From Burkholderia pyrrocinia (lineage in GTDB: Bacteria > Pseudomonadota > Gammaproteobacteria > Burkholderiales > Burkholderiaceae): a stretch of DNA of 64,000 bases. The notes under the pieces were generated by a model, which was not told where the DNA came from, made no database searches, and saw only the letters and a program-made list of their open reading frames with translations. The translations under genes and the position numbers were made by a program. Within the stretch, counting starts at the first letter, position 1; every line of letters starts with the position of its first letter. The stretch lies in NCBI RefSeq assembly GCF_003330765.1, contig NZ_CP024902.1:1178001-1242000 (forward strand). The letters are read 5' to 3'. Positions 9,141 through 19,900 of the stretch are shown piece by piece.

Positions 9141-9195
9141 GCTTGATCGACCATCAAGCCAACGCGCGTTTTGGCGTCAGCAAACCTGATAAAAT
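9141..9195 (+). promoter_or_regulatory. Inverted repeat and -10-like element upstream of acpP
   Basis: A perfect seven-base inverted repeat, GCTTGAT at 9141-9147 and ATCAAGC at 9153-9159, precedes a TAAAAT -10 candidate at 9190-9195. No convincing -35 is visible. The repeat could be an operator for acpP or a weak hairpin ending the upstream transcript. The leader to acpP would be about 35 bases. Confidence 0.4.
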
Positions 9196-9234
9196 GCGCG
9201 CACTTGTAATTCTGAACTTTCCCTCGGAGGGGTA

Positions 9235-9474
9235 ATGGACAACATCGAACAACGTGTCAAGAAGATCGTCGCTGAACAACTGGGCGTCGCGGAAGCCGAG
9301 ATCAAGAACGAAGCTTCGTTCGTGAACGACCTGGGCGCCGACTCGCTCGACACGGTCGAACTGGTGATGGCTCTCGAAGACGAGTTCGGCATGGAAATCC
9401 CGGACGAAGAAGCAGAGAAGATCACGACCGTTCAGCAAGCGATCGACTACGCTCGCGCAAACGTCAAGGCGTAA
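9235..9474 (+). CDS. acpP: Acyl carrier protein
   Basis: A 79-residue acidic carrier protein that holds growing acyl chains on a 4'-phosphopantetheine arm. The attachment site is S37 in the motif [12 protein letters not shown]. The arm is added by AcpS, encoded at 22.5 kb. A very strong GGAGGGG site lies just before the ATG, in keeping with its high abundance. The next gene, fabF, is separated by 164 bases containing a hairpin. Confidence 0.98.
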
Positions 9475-9558
9475 GCGCCTTTCGCGCTTGTTCGCCACGT
9501 CGCCGCGATCTTCGCGATTGACGCGCCATCCTGCCGGCTTCGTGCCGGACGGACTAAC

Positions 9559-9610
9559 AGCCACAGGGCTTGCAGGGCTGGTTCCTGTGGCCACTGTGGC
9601 TTTTGTTTTT
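9559..9610 (+). terminator. Terminator or attenuator between acpP and fabF
   Basis: AGCCACAG at 9559-9566 can pair with CTGTGGCT at 9594-9601, followed by TTTGTTTTT. An inner alternative pairs GCCACAGG at 9560-9567 with CCTGTGGC at 9584-9591, away from the T tract. The two pairings share the same left arm, so only one can form. Confidence 0.6.
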
Positions 9611-9638
9611 GTCATCCAATAATGGAAAAGAGGTTACC

Positions 9639-10871
9639 GTGAGCCGCCGTCGTGTTGTCGTTACAGGCCTGGGGCTGATTTCGCCTGTTGGCAATAGTGT
9701 TGCCGACGGCTGGGCCAATCTCGTCGCCGGCAAGTCCGGTATCGCCACCGTCACGAAGTTCGATCCGTCGAACCTTGCCGTGCATTTCGCGGGTGAGGTG
9801 AAGGGTTTCAGCGCCGAGGAGTACATCCCCGCGAAGGAAGCCCGCAGCATGGATACGTTCATCCATTACGGCATCGCCGCCGGTGTCCAGGCCGTGAAGG
9901 ACAGCGGGCTGGAAGTGACCGAAGCCAATGCGGAACGCATCGGCGTGCTGGTCGGTTCCGGCATCGGCGGCCTGCCGATGATCGAAGATACGCACCAGAC
10001 CTACGTCGATCGCGGCGCGCGCCGGATTTCGCCGTTCTTCGTGCCGGGCTCGATCATCAACATGATCTCGGGTCACCTGAGCATCATGTTCGGCCTGAAG
10101 GGCCCGAACCTCGCGGCCGTGACGGCCTGCACGACCGGCCTGCACAGCATCGGCCTCGCGGCGCGCCTGATCCAGGCCGGCGACGCCGACGTGATGGTCG
10201 CGGGCGGTGCCGAATCGACGGTGTCGCCGCTTGGCATCGGCGGTTTCGCGGCAGCGCGCGCGCTGTCGACCCGCAACGACGATCCGGCTGCCGCGTCCCG
10301 TCCGTGGGACAAGGACCGCGACGGCTTCGTGCTGGGCGAGGGCGCAGGCGTGATGGTGCTCGAGGAATACGAGGCGGCGAAGGCGCGTGGTGCGAAGATC
10401 TACGCGGAAGTCTCGGGCTTCGGCATGACGGGCGACGCGTACCACATGACCGCGCCGAACATGGACGGCCCGCGCCGCTGCATGGTCGCGGCGCTGCGCG
10501 ACGCGGGCGTGAATGCGGACGAGGTCCAGTACCTGAACGCGCACGGCACGTCGACGCCGCTGGGCGACAAGAACGAGTCCGACGCGGTGAAGGCGGCCTT
10601 CGGCGAGCACGCGTACAAGCTCGTCGTGAACTCGACGAAGTCGATGACGGGCCACCTGCTGGGCGGCGCGGGCGGCCTCGAATCGGTGTTCACGGTGCTG
10701 GCGCTGCACAACAACGTGTCGCCGCCGACCATCAACATCTTCAACCAGGACCCCGAGTGCGATCTCGATTACTGCGCGAACACCGCGCGTGACATGAGGA
10801 TCGACGTCGCCGTGAAGAACAACTTCGGCTTCGGCGGTACCAACGGCACGCTGGTGTTCAAGCGCGTCTGA
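9639..10871 (+). CDS. fabF: 3-oxoacyl-ACP synthase II FabF
   Basis: A 410-residue elongating ketoacyl synthase. The Cys-His-His triad is C164 ([10 protein letters not shown]), H302 ([11 protein letters not shown]) and H339 (SMTGHLLGG). The start is a GTG at 9639 giving [12 protein letters not shown]; an in-frame extension back to 9570 runs through the hairpin and is rejected. FabF extends C16:1 to C18:1 and so affects membrane fluidity. It is separated from acpP by a terminator-like hairpin, which could set a lower level than ACP. Confidence 0.95.
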   Translation: MSRRRVVVTGLGLISPVGNSVADGWANLVAGKSGIATVTKFDPSNLAVHFAGEVKGFSAEEYIPAKEARSMDTFIHYGIAAGVQAVKDSGLEVTEANAERIGVLVGSGIGGLPMIEDTHQTYVDRGARRISPFFVPGSIINMISGHLSIMFGLKGPNLAAVTACTTGLHSIGLAARLIQAGDADVMVAGGAESTVSPLGIGGFAAARALSTRNDDPAAASRPWDKDRDGFVLGEGAGVMVLEEYEAAKARGAKIYAEVSGFGMTGDAYHMTAPNMDGPRRCMVAALRDAGVNADEVQYLNAHGTSTPLGDKNESDAVKAAFGEHAYKLVVNSTKSMTGHLLGGAGGLESVFTVLALHNNVSPPTINIFNQDPECDLDYCANTARDMRIDVAVKNNFGFGGTNGTLVFKRV

Positions 10872-10882
10872 CGCAGCATCGC

Positions 10883-11347
10883 TTGACGAGTCCATTCGAT
10901 GTTCCGGCCGGGCGTCCGCAGCGGTTTGCGCTGCGGGCCTCGGCCGTGTCGTATCTCGTGCTGGCCGCGTTCGTCGCGGCGGCGGCCGCCTCGGTGTACC
11001 TGTTCTGGGCGCCGCGCGCGGGCGCTGCCGCAGGCGCGTGCGTCGCAGCCGTGACGACTGCATTGCTCGCGGTGTGCGCCGCACGGATCTGCGCCCATCG
11101 GCTGCCGGCCGAGTTGCAGATCGACGCATTCGGGGAAATCGCGGCGTTTGGCCGCACCGGGCGGCTGCTGGCCCGCGGCCCGGTGACGGGCCATGCGCAC
11201 TGGAGCAGCCTGCTGCTGGTGTTGTCGGTCGGGCAGGGCGCCCGGCGGGCCCGGCCGCTGCTGATTCCGGCCGATGCGCTTGACGCCGCGTCGTTCAGCG
11301 CGCTTTCCGTGCTGGCGAGAACGGCGGGCGCGGCGGGGCGGGCATGA
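10883..11347 (+). CDS. Small membrane protein, YgfX-like
   Basis: A 154-residue protein with two predicted membrane helices (about residues 18-39 and 46-65) followed by a soluble C-terminal half ending LIPADALDAASFSALSVL. This topology and the final segment recall the YgfX/CptA family, which is often linked to SdhE; no sdhE is nearby. The likely start is a TTG at 10883, 11 bases after the fabF stop, with a poor ribosome site. It sits between fabF and rpoE and may be co-transcribed with fabF. Function is not established; the family call is inference. Confidence 0.6.
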   Translation: MTSPFDVPAGRPQRFALRASAVSYLVLAAFVAAAAASVYLFWAPRAGAAAGACVAAVTTALLAVCAARICAHRLPAELQIDAFGEIAAFGRTGRLLARGPVTGHAHWSSLLLVLSVGQGARRARPLLIPADALDAASFSALSVLARTAGAAGRA

Positions 11348-11438
11348 CGGCGGCACGGTTACGGGCCGTAACCAGCGGCCGGCGCGGGAACGCTACAATA
11401 ACGCTCCGCGTTGCATCCCTAGTTAATGGATCTGTCAG

Positions 11439-12038
11439 GTGAGTGAAAAAGAAATCGATCAGGCTCTGGTCGAACGCGTACAGAAGGGCGACAAGGCAGC
11501 GTTCGAACTCCTGGTCTCCAAATACCACCGCAAGATCATTCGGTTGATTTCGCGCCTCGTGCGGGATCCCGCCGAGGTCGAGGATGTGGCTCAGGACGCG
11601 TTCATCAAGGCGTATCGTGCGCTGCCGCAATTCCGCGGCGAATCGGCGTTCTATACGTGGTTGTACCGGATTGCCGTCAATACGGCGAAGAACTACCTTG
11701 CGACGCAAGGCCGCCGGGCGCCGACCTCGACCGAGGCAGATGCGGAGGAAGCGGAAACTTTCTCCGACGCAGACCAACTAAGGGATATCAACACGCCTGA
11801 GTCGATGTTGATGAGCAAGCAGATTGCCGAGACGGTCAACGCTGCAATGGCTCTCCTGCCCGAAGAACTGCGCCAGGCAATTACGCTGCGCGAGATCGAG
11901 GGCCTGAGCTACGAAGAGATCGCGGAAATGATGGGTTGTCCGATCGGGACGGTCCGGTCGCGCATCTTCCGCGCGCGCGAGGCAATCGCTGCTAAATTGC
12001 GTCCGCTGCTCGATACGCCCGAAGGCAAGCGCTGGTAA
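11439..12038 (+). CDS. rpoE: ECF sigma factor RpoE (AlgU type)
   Basis: A 199-residue extracytoplasmic-function sigma factor for the envelope stress response. Region 2 (FELLVSKYHRKIIRLISRLV, then DVAQDAFIKAYRALPQF) and region 4 (ITLREIEGLSYEEIAEMMGC) are well conserved with E. coli RpoE and Pseudomonas AlgU. Translation starts at a GTG at 11439. It is followed by its anti-sigma factor genes rseA and rseB and a periplasmic protease, the standard algU-mucABD order without a mucC/rseC gene. Confidence 0.95.
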   Translation: MSEKEIDQALVERVQKGDKAAFELLVSKYHRKIIRLISRLVRDPAEVEDVAQDAFIKAYRALPQFRGESAFYTWLYRIAVNTAKNYLATQGRRAPTSTEADAEEAETFSDADQLRDINTPESMLMSKQIAETVNAAMALLPEELRQAITLREIEGLSYEEIAEMMGCPIGTVRSRIFRAREAIAAKLRPLLDTPEGKRW

Positions 12039-12124
12039 GCGCGATGGGCGGAACGACGCGGGTCGGGGTCTAGTTACGGATAGAGTCGTGAAGTCACGAC
12101 GGGGTGTGCAAGATGGGGAGCATC

Positions 12125-12742
12125 ATGGGGTCGGTCAATACGCAGTCGCAAGCGTCCTCGCGCGGCGAGCGCCTTTCCGCGCTGGTCGACGGCGAAATGT
12201 TCGATGGCCCGGATCACGGGCAGTTTCTGGCGGAGTTCAACCGCGCGGATCGCGCTGTGTGGGCCGATTACCACCTGATCGGCGATGCGCTGCGCTCGGA
12301 CGAGCTCGCGTTGTCGCCCGCGCTGAGCGTCGCGTTCACCGCGCGCCTGTCGGCTGCGCTCGAAAGCGAGCCGCACCTGCTCGCGCCGGCGGCCGCGCCT
12401 GTCGTGCGCAAGCTGCTGTCGCTGCGCCGGCGTGTCGTGCCCGCGTTCGCGGTAGCTGCCGCGGCGGCCACGCTGACGTGGATCGTCGTCCCGCAAATGC
12501 AGACGGCCGGCACGCCGGGCACCGTTCAGGTCGCGTCGGCCGGTGCGCCGCAAGGCGGCAACCTGCAGCGCGTGACGGTTGCTCAGGCATCGGCCCAGCC
12601 GGGGCTGCAGGACGTCAACATCATTCGCGACGCCAGCCTCGACCAATACCTTGAAGCGCACCAGCAATTCGCACAGCAGCCCGTCGTCACGGGTTCGATG
12701 CCGCTGATCCGCGCTGCCGTGACCACCACGCCAGGCCAATAA
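12125..12742 (+). CDS. rseA: Anti-sigma-E factor RseA/MucA
   Basis: A 205-residue single-pass inner-membrane anti-sigma factor. The N-terminal cytoplasmic domain (RGERLSALVDGEMFDG, then WADYHLIGDALR) binds RpoE. A hydrophobic helix lies near residues 103-121 and the rest is periplasmic. Regulated cleavage by DegS- and RseP-type proteases would release RpoE. Three in-frame starts exist (12104 GTG, 12113 and 12125); I prefer 12125, preceded by GGGGAG. RseB starts five bases after the stop. Confidence 0.88.
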   Translation: MGSVNTQSQASSRGERLSALVDGEMFDGPDHGQFLAEFNRADRAVWADYHLIGDALRSDELALSPALSVAFTARLSAALESEPHLLAPAAAPVVRKLLSLRRRVVPAFAVAAAAATLTWIVVPQMQTAGTPGTVQVASAGAPQGGNLQRVTVAQASAQPGLQDVNIIRDASLDQYLEAHQQFAQQPVVTGSMPLIRAAVTTTPGQ

Positions 12743-12747
12743 ACCCG

Positions 12748-13800
12748 ATGCGGACATTGCAGTTGAATCACGCCATCTCCGGATGGAAGCGGCTGCCGGC
12801 CCTCCTGCTTTGCGCAGCCGCCCTGTTGTCCGTTCAATCCCTTCCTGCCAGCGCCCAGCAACCGGACGATCCCGTCGCGACCCGCAAGGGCGCCGCGGAC
12901 TGGCTCGACCGTGTCCAGCAGGCGGCGCAGCAGCAGAGCTACGCGGGCACGTTCGTCTACCAGCGTGGCGGGTACGTGCAGTCGTCGCGCATCGCGCACG
13001 TCGCATCCCGCGACGGCGAGTTCGAGCGGATCGAGACGCTCGACGGCAAGCCGCGCAAGCTGCTGCGGCACAACGACGAGTTGTACACGTTCGTGCCCGA
13101 GCGCAAGCTGTGCGTGGTCGAGCGCCGTCAGACGCGCGACTCGTTCCCCGCGCTGCTCGGCGCGAGCGGCGAGCATGTGATGTCCGTCTACGACGCGAAG
13201 TCGCTCGGCAAGGACCGCGTGGCCGGGATCGACGCGCAGGTCGTCGAGCTCGTGCCGAAGGATGCATACCGCTTCACGTACAAGCTGTGGGCCGACGCGC
13301 GAACCGGGCTGCTGCTGCGCTCGCAGACGCTCGATGCGAGCGATCACGTGCTCGAACAGATTGCGTTCTCGCAATTGCAGACGGGCGGCGCGAGCGGCGA
13401 CAAGGCCGCGATCGCGGCCGGCATGCGCAACCTGGGCGGCTGGACGGTCGTGCGCCCGCCGGTCGCGACGGTCGACATGGAAGCGCAGGGCTGGCAACTC
13501 GCGCCGAGCGTCGCCGGCTTCCAGAAGATCCGCGAAGTACGCCGGCCGATGGCCGCGCGCGACGCGGGCGATCCGCCGATCCCGGTCGACCAGGCCGTCT
13601 TCACCGACGGTCTCGCGACGATCTCGGTTTTCATCGAGCCGGCCGAAAAGAACACGCGCAAGGAAGGCGCGGGCAGCACCGGTGCGACGCACGTTCTCGT
13701 GAAGCGCCGCGGCGACTACTGGATCACCGTGCTCGGCGAAGTGCCGCCGGCTACGTTGCAGCAGTTCGCGTCTGCCATAGAATACAAGGCTTCCAAGTAA
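12748..13800 (+). CDS. rseB: Sigma-E regulatory protein RseB/MucB
   Basis: A 350-residue periplasmic regulator that binds RseA and shields it from cleavage until lipoproteins or lipopolysaccharide signals displace it. A signal peptide ends near ASA-QQ (about residue 36). The MucB/RseB N-terminal domain follows (YAGTFVYQRGG, then SRIAHVASRDGEFER), with the C-terminal domain after residue 220. It is in operon with rseA upstream and the protease gene 16 bases downstream. Confidence 0.93.
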   Translation: MRTLQLNHAISGWKRLPALLLCAAALLSVQSLPASAQQPDDPVATRKGAADWLDRVQQAAQQQSYAGTFVYQRGGYVQSSRIAHVASRDGEFERIETLDGKPRKLLRHNDELYTFVPERKLCVVERRQTRDSFPALLGASGEHVMSVYDAKSLGKDRVAGIDAQVVELVPKDAYRFTYKLWADARTGLLLRSQTLDASDHVLEQIAFSQLQTGGASGDKAAIAAGMRNLGGWTVVRPPVATVDMEAQGWQLAPSVAGFQKIREVRRPMAARDAGDPPIPVDQAVFTDGLATISVFIEPAEKNTRKEGAGSTGATHVLVKRRGDYWITVLGEVPPATLQQFASAIEYKASK

Positions 13801-13816
13801 CGCTACGGCTTCCGAC

Positions 13817-15319
13817 ATGATGAAACTCACGCTGCGCAAATGGCTCGCGGCGGCGGCGCTGTCTGCCTGCCTGCCGCTCGTGCCGCATACCGCGGTCGCG
13901 GTGACGGCTCCCGCTGCCAGCCTGCCCGACTTCGCCGATCTGGTCGAAAAGGTCGGGCCGGCCGTCGTGAACATCCGGACCACCGCCAACGTGCCGACGA
14001 GCAGCGGCCCGCGCGGGATGCTCCCGCCGGGCTTCGACAACGGCGACATGTCGGAATTCTTCCGGCGCTTCTTCGGCATTCCGCTGCCGCAGGCGCCCGG
14101 CAACGGTAGCGGCAATGGCAACGGCACCCCGAAGAACGCGCCGGCGCCGGACAATCCGCCCGACACCGAGCAGAACCGCGGCGTCGGCTCGGGCTTCATC
14201 GTGTCGGCCGACGGTTACGTGATGACCAATGCGCACGTCGTCGACGATGCGGACACCATCTACGTGACGCTGACCGACAAGCGCGAATTCAAGGCGAAGC
14301 TGATCGGCGTCGACGATCGCACGGACGTCGCGGTCGTCAAGATCCAGGCGTCGAGCCTGCCCGTCGTCGCGATCGGCGATTCGAACAAGGTGCGCGTCGG
14401 CGAGTGGGTCGTCGCGATCGGGTCGCCGTTCGGTCTCGACAACACGGTGACGGCCGGCATCGTCAGCTCGAAGAGCCGCAACACGGGCGACTACCTGCCG
14501 TTCATCCAGACCGACGTCGCCGTGAACCCCGGCAACTCGGGCGGCCCGCTGATCAACATGCAGGGCGAGGTGATCGGCATCAACTCGCAGATCTACAGCC
14601 GTACCGGCGGCTTCATGGGCATTTCGTTCGCGATTCCGATCGACGAGGCGATGCGCGTGGCCGACCAGCTGAAGGCGACGGGCAAGGTCACGCGCGGCCG
14701 GATCGCGGTGGCGATCGGCGAGGTGACGAAGGACGTGGCCGACTCGATCGGGCTGCCGAAGGCCGAGGGCGCGCTCGTCAGTAGCGTCGAGCCGGGCGGC
14801 CCGGCCGACAAGGCGGGCATCCAGCCGGGCGACATCATCCTGAAGTTCAACGGCCGGCCGGTCGACACGGCGTCGGACCTGCCGCGCATGGTCGGCGACA
14901 CGAAGCCCGGCGCGAAGGCGACCGTCAGCGTGTGGCGCAAGGGTCAGGCGCGCGATCTGCCGATCACGATCGCGGAGACGCCGGCCGAGTCGACGGTGAA
15001 GGCCGAGCAGCGCAAGAACGTGCCGCAGAAGCCGCGCCAGACCAATTCGCTCGGTCTGACGGTCAGCGACATGACGGCGGATCAGATGAAGTCGCTGAAG
15101 CTGAAGAACGGCGTGCAGATCGACGGCGTCGATGGCCCGGCCGCCCGTGCGGGCCTGCAGCGCGGCGACATCGTGCTGCGCGTCGGCGACACCGACATCA
15201 CGAGCGCGAAGCAGTTCGCCGAAGTGACCGCGCAGCTCGATCCGCAGAAGGCGGTCGCGGTGCTCGTGCGGCGCGGTGACAACACGCAGTTCGTGCCCGT
15301 GCGGCCGCGCCAGAAGTAA
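13817..15319 (+). CDS. mucD: DegP/MucD-type periplasmic serine endoprotease
   Basis: A 500-residue HtrA-family protease and chaperone. A signal peptide covers about the first 29 residues. The triad is H140 (TNAHVVDD), D170 (DRTDVAVVKI) and S241 (GNSGGPL). Two PDZ domains follow, about residues 290-370 and 410-495. Residues 94-118 form a Gly/Asn/Pro-rich loop before the protease core. Placement at the end of the rpoE-rseA-rseB operon matches Pseudomonas mucD, which degrades misfolded envelope proteins that would otherwise trigger the stress response. Confidence 0.93.
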   Translation: MMKLTLRKWLAAAALSACLPLVPHTAVAVTAPAASLPDFADLVEKVGPAVVNIRTTANVPTSSGPRGMLPPGFDNGDMSEFFRRFFGIPLPQAPGNGSGNGNGTPKNAPAPDNPPDTEQNRGVGSGFIVSADGYVMTNAHVVDDADTIYVTLTDKREFKAKLIGVDDRTDVAVVKIQASSLPVVAIGDSNKVRVGEWVVAIGSPFGLDNTVTAGIVSSKSRNTGDYLPFIQTDVAVNPGNSGGPLINMQGEVIGINSQIYSRTGGFMGISFAIPIDEAMRVADQLKATGKVTRGRIAVAIGEVTKDVADSIGLPKAEGALVSSVEPGGPADKAGIQPGDIILKFNGRPVDTASDLPRMVGDTKPGAKATVSVWRKGQARDLPITIAETPAESTVKAEQRKNVPQKPRQTNSLGLTVSDMTADQMKSLKLKNGVQIDGVDGPAARAGLQRGDIVLRVGDTDITSAKQFAEVTAQLDPQKAVAVLVRRGDNTQFVPVRPRQK

Positions 15320-15326
15320 CGGGCCG

Positions 15327-15563
15327 ATGTTCACGCTCTACGGCCGCGGCTGGTGCCACCTGTGCGACGACATGCGCGACGCACTGGCGCCGGTGGCGGC
15401 CGAATTCGGTGTCGCGGTCGACTACGTCGATATCGACACCGACGAAGCGCTCGTCGCCCGCTACGACGAGGACGTGCCCGTATTGCTGCTGGACGGCGCG
15501 GAGGTGTGCCGTCACCGGTTCGACGAGGCAAAAGTGCGCGGCGCGCTCGCGGTGCGGCGCTGA
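15327..15563 (+). CDS. Small glutaredoxin-like protein
   Basis: A 78-residue thioredoxin-fold protein with an N-terminal redox motif C10-H-L-C13 (LYGRGWCHLCDDM) and the cis-proline segment EDVPVLLLDG. It belongs to the short glutaredoxin/DUF836 family. It has no signal peptide. The start at 15327 is seven bases after the mucD stop, so it is probably the last gene of the stress operon, although its role there is not known. Confidence 0.85.
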   Translation: MFTLYGRGWCHLCDDMRDALAPVAAEFGVAVDYVDIDTDEALVARYDEDVPVLLLDGAEVCRHRFDEAKVRGALAVRR

Positions 15564-15750
15564 GGCCGGGCTTCGGGGCGGCCAGTTGGTGGTACGCCGC
15601 GCGGGGCCCTGGGCGGGCTGCCGTGGCCGGGTCTTCCGAAATGCCGCCCGGCAAGGGCCTTTTCAGCTAAAATAGGCTGTTTTTTCACCGACTTACACAA
15701 GGCGTGCTCCGCAGTCGTCGAGCGCGCCTTTTTCGCTTGATCGGCACTGA

Positions 15751-17547
<1,797 letters not shown>

Positions 17548-17563
17548 CAGGACTGATCCTTTT

Positions 17564-18457
17564 ATGAATTTTGCGCTGATTCTTTTTGTGCTCGTCGTCG
17601 TGACGGGCGTAGCGTGGGTGCTGGACAAACTGGTGTTCCTGCCGCGGCGACGCAAGGCGGCCGACTCGGCGATCGAGGATTTCGATCGCCAGCAGTCGCG
17701 CATCGACAAGCGTTTCGCGGACGAAAACGCCGTGCAGACGCGTTCGAAGCTGCGCGACGAGAAGCTGCGTCAGCCGTGGTGGCTCGAGTACACGGCGAGC
17801 TTCTTCCCGGTGATCCTGGCGGTGTTCGCCGTGCGTTCGTTCGTCGTCGAGCCGTTCAAGATTCCGTCGGGCTCGATGGTGCCGACGCTGCTCGTCGGCG
17901 ACTTCATCCTCGTCAACAAGTTCGAATACGGGCTGCGCCTGCCGGTCACGAACACGAAGATCACGCAGGGCAGCCCGCTGTCGCGCGGCGACGTCGTCGT
18001 GTTCCGTTATCCGAAGGACGAATCGGTCGACTACATCAAGCGTGTGATCGGCCTGCCGGGCGACACGGTCGCGTACCAGGACAAGCAGCTCACGATCAAC
18101 GGCCAGCCGGTGCCCGAAGCGCCGCTGCCTGATTTCTTCGACGACGAGCGCCAGAATTACGCGAAGCAGTTCGAGGAAACGATCGGCAACAAGAAGAACG
18201 CGATCCTCAACAACCCCGCCGTGCCGCCGTTCGTGATGGGCGCATACGACTATCCGTATCGCGACAACTGCACGTACAACAGCCGCGGCGTGATCTGCAA
18301 GGTGCCGCCCGGTCACTACTTCATGATGGGCGACAACCGCGACAACAGCGCGGATAGCCGCTATTGGGGTTTCGTGCCGGACCAGAACGTCGTCGGCCGC
18401 GCGTTCTTCATCTGGATGAACTTCAGCGATCTGAAGCGCATCGGTTCCTTCAACTGA
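17564..18457 (+). CDS. lepB: Signal peptidase I
   Basis: A 297-residue inner-membrane peptidase that removes signal peptides from Sec and Tat substrates. Two membrane segments lie near residues 3-21 and 79-95. The Ser-Lys dyad is S104 (IPSGSMVPTLL) and K159 (VDYIKRVIGLPGD); the box E motif GDNRDNSADSRYWG is present. Start at the ATG at 17564, as the upstream extension overlaps lepA. About 150 bases containing a long hairpin separate it from rnc. Confidence 0.95.
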   Translation: MNFALILFVLVVVTGVAWVLDKLVFLPRRRKAADSAIEDFDRQQSRIDKRFADENAVQTRSKLRDEKLRQPWWLEYTASFFPVILAVFAVRSFVVEPFKIPSGSMVPTLLVGDFILVNKFEYGLRLPVTNTKITQGSPLSRGDVVVFRYPKDESVDYIKRVIGLPGDTVAYQDKQLTINGQPVPEAPLPDFFDDERQNYAKQFEETIGNKKNAILNNPAVPPFVMGAYDYPYRDNCTYNSRGVICKVPPGHYFMMGDNRDNSADSRYWGFVPDQNVVGRAFFIWMNFSDLKRIGSFN

Positions 18458-18474
18458 TCGCATTCGACTCACAC

Positions 18475-18509
18475 GCAATACGCGATGCACGGGCCGCGTC
18501 GCGTATTGC
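18475..18509 (+). promoter_or_regulatory. Strong hairpin between lepB and rnc
   Basis: GCAATACGCGA at 18475-18485 pairs perfectly with TCGCGTATTGC at 18499-18509 across a 13-base loop. There is no T tract, so it does not look like an intrinsic terminator. In E. coli, RNase III cleaves a stem-loop in its own mRNA leader to limit its synthesis; this hairpin, about 100 bases before rnc, is a candidate for the same role, though the stem is shorter than a classic RNase III site. Confidence 0.55.
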
Positions 18510-18610
18510 CGAACTACTTTAAGAACCGGCGGTAACACCGCCTCGTCACGCCTTTTCGTGTCCGGCCGTGCCGTTTCGGCCCGACCGGCGCCCGCGTTAT
18601 ACTCCTGCAC

Positions 18611-19840
18611 ATGCCCCTATCCCAGTTGGAAAGCCGGCTGCGCTACGAATTTCGCAATGCGGAATTGTTGCGCCAGGCTTTGACCCATCGCAGTCACAGT
18701 GCCACGCACAACGAACGGCTCGAGTTTCTCGGCGACTCCGTTCTGAATTGCGCGGTGGCCGCCCTTTTGTTCCAGCGTTTCAGCAAGCTGGACGAAGGTG
18801 ATCTGTCGCGCGTACGCGCCAACCTCGTCAAACAGCAGTCGCTGTACGAAATTGCTCAGGCCCTGAATATCTCGGACGGGCTGCGGCTGGGCGAGGGCGA
18901 ATTGCGCAGCGGTGGTTTCCGTCGCCCGTCGATCCTCGCGGACGCGTTCGAAGCCATCATCGGGGCCGTGTTCCTCGATGGCGGCTTCGAAGCCGCCCAA
19001 GGGGTCATCAAGCGCCTCTACATCCCGATTCTCGACCACATCGATCCGCGCACGCTCGGCAAGGACGCGAAGACGCTGCTGCAGGAATACCTGCAGGGGC
19101 ACAAGATCGCGCTGCCGACCTATACGGTCGTCGCGACGCATGGTGCGGCGCACAATCAGCAATTCGAAGTCGAATGCACGGTGCCGAAGCTCGATGTGAA
19201 GGTATCGGGCTCCGGTGCGAGCCGGCGCGCGGCCGAGCAGGCCGCTGCAAAGAAGGCGCTCGACGAAGTGATGGCGGCCGCGCCGATGCTGGCCGCGAAG
19301 CCGAAGCGCTCGAAGAACGCGCGCGGGTCGAAGCATGTCGAACCCGAAATCGTGCCGGGCGTGAAGGGCGTGCAGGAAGCGCTCGACCTGCGCTCGCCGG
19401 AGCGGAAGGAACGTGCGGCGGCGCGCGAAGCGAGGGCGGCCGGTGCGGCGCCCGCCGCGGCAACCGCTGCGACCGGCGCGGAGCCGGCCGTGGCGCCGAT
19501 GGCAGCGATTCGCGCGGCGCATATCGAGACGGCCGCAGACAAGGGCGAACGGGCGGCGAAGCCGGCAGCCGACAAGGTTGCCGAAAAGCCGGCCGACCGT
19601 CCCGACAAGGCCGCGGAAAAGCCCGTGGAAGCCGCGCCGCGCGCAGTCGACAAGCCGGCCGGCCATGCAGCCGATCCGGCATCCTCGTCCGCCGACAAGT
19701 CTTCCGCCGGTTCCGACCCCGCCTCGCACGCGACAGCGCGCGCACGCGATGCCGCGGCGCCCGACCCCGACCCCGACACGCCGCCGGGCGGCGCGAGCCT
19801 CGCTGCCGCGCAGGCGCGCGTGGCCGATGCCGACCACTGA
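18611..19840 (+). CDS. rnc: Ribonuclease III with long C-terminal extension
   Basis: A 409-residue double-strand-specific endoribonuclease that processes rRNA and structured mRNAs. The catalytic domain has the signature [12 protein letters not shown] with E38 and D42, plus D111 and E114 in [17 protein letters not shown]. The double-stranded RNA binding domain spans about residues 152-222. Beyond it lies a low-complexity Ala/Lys/Pro/Glu/Asp-rich tail of about 185 residues; typical enzymes are near 225 residues in all. The tail is in frame and of normal codon use. Co-directional era and recO follow. Confidence 0.95.
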   Translation: MPLSQLESRLRYEFRNAELLRQALTHRSHSATHNERLEFLGDSVLNCAVAALLFQRFSKLDEGDLSRVRANLVKQQSLYEIAQALNISDGLRLGEGELRSGGFRRPSILADAFEAIIGAVFLDGGFEAAQGVIKRLYIPILDHIDPRTLGKDAKTLLQEYLQGHKIALPTYTVVATHGAAHNQQFEVECTVPKLDVKVSGSGASRRAAEQAAAKKALDEVMAAAPMLAAKPKRSKNARGSKHVEPEIVPGVKGVQEALDLRSPERKERAAAREARAAGAAPAAATAATGAEPAVAPMAAIRAAHIETAADKGERAAKPAADKVAEKPADRPDKAAEKPVEAAPRAVDKPAGHAADPASSSADKSSAGSDPASHATARARDAAAPDPDPDTPPGGASLAAAQARVADADH

Positions 19841-19900
19841 ATTGCCCATCGATCGTGCCGCGCGCCGCGTGGCCGTTTCCGAACCTGTCTCCCAAACGAT

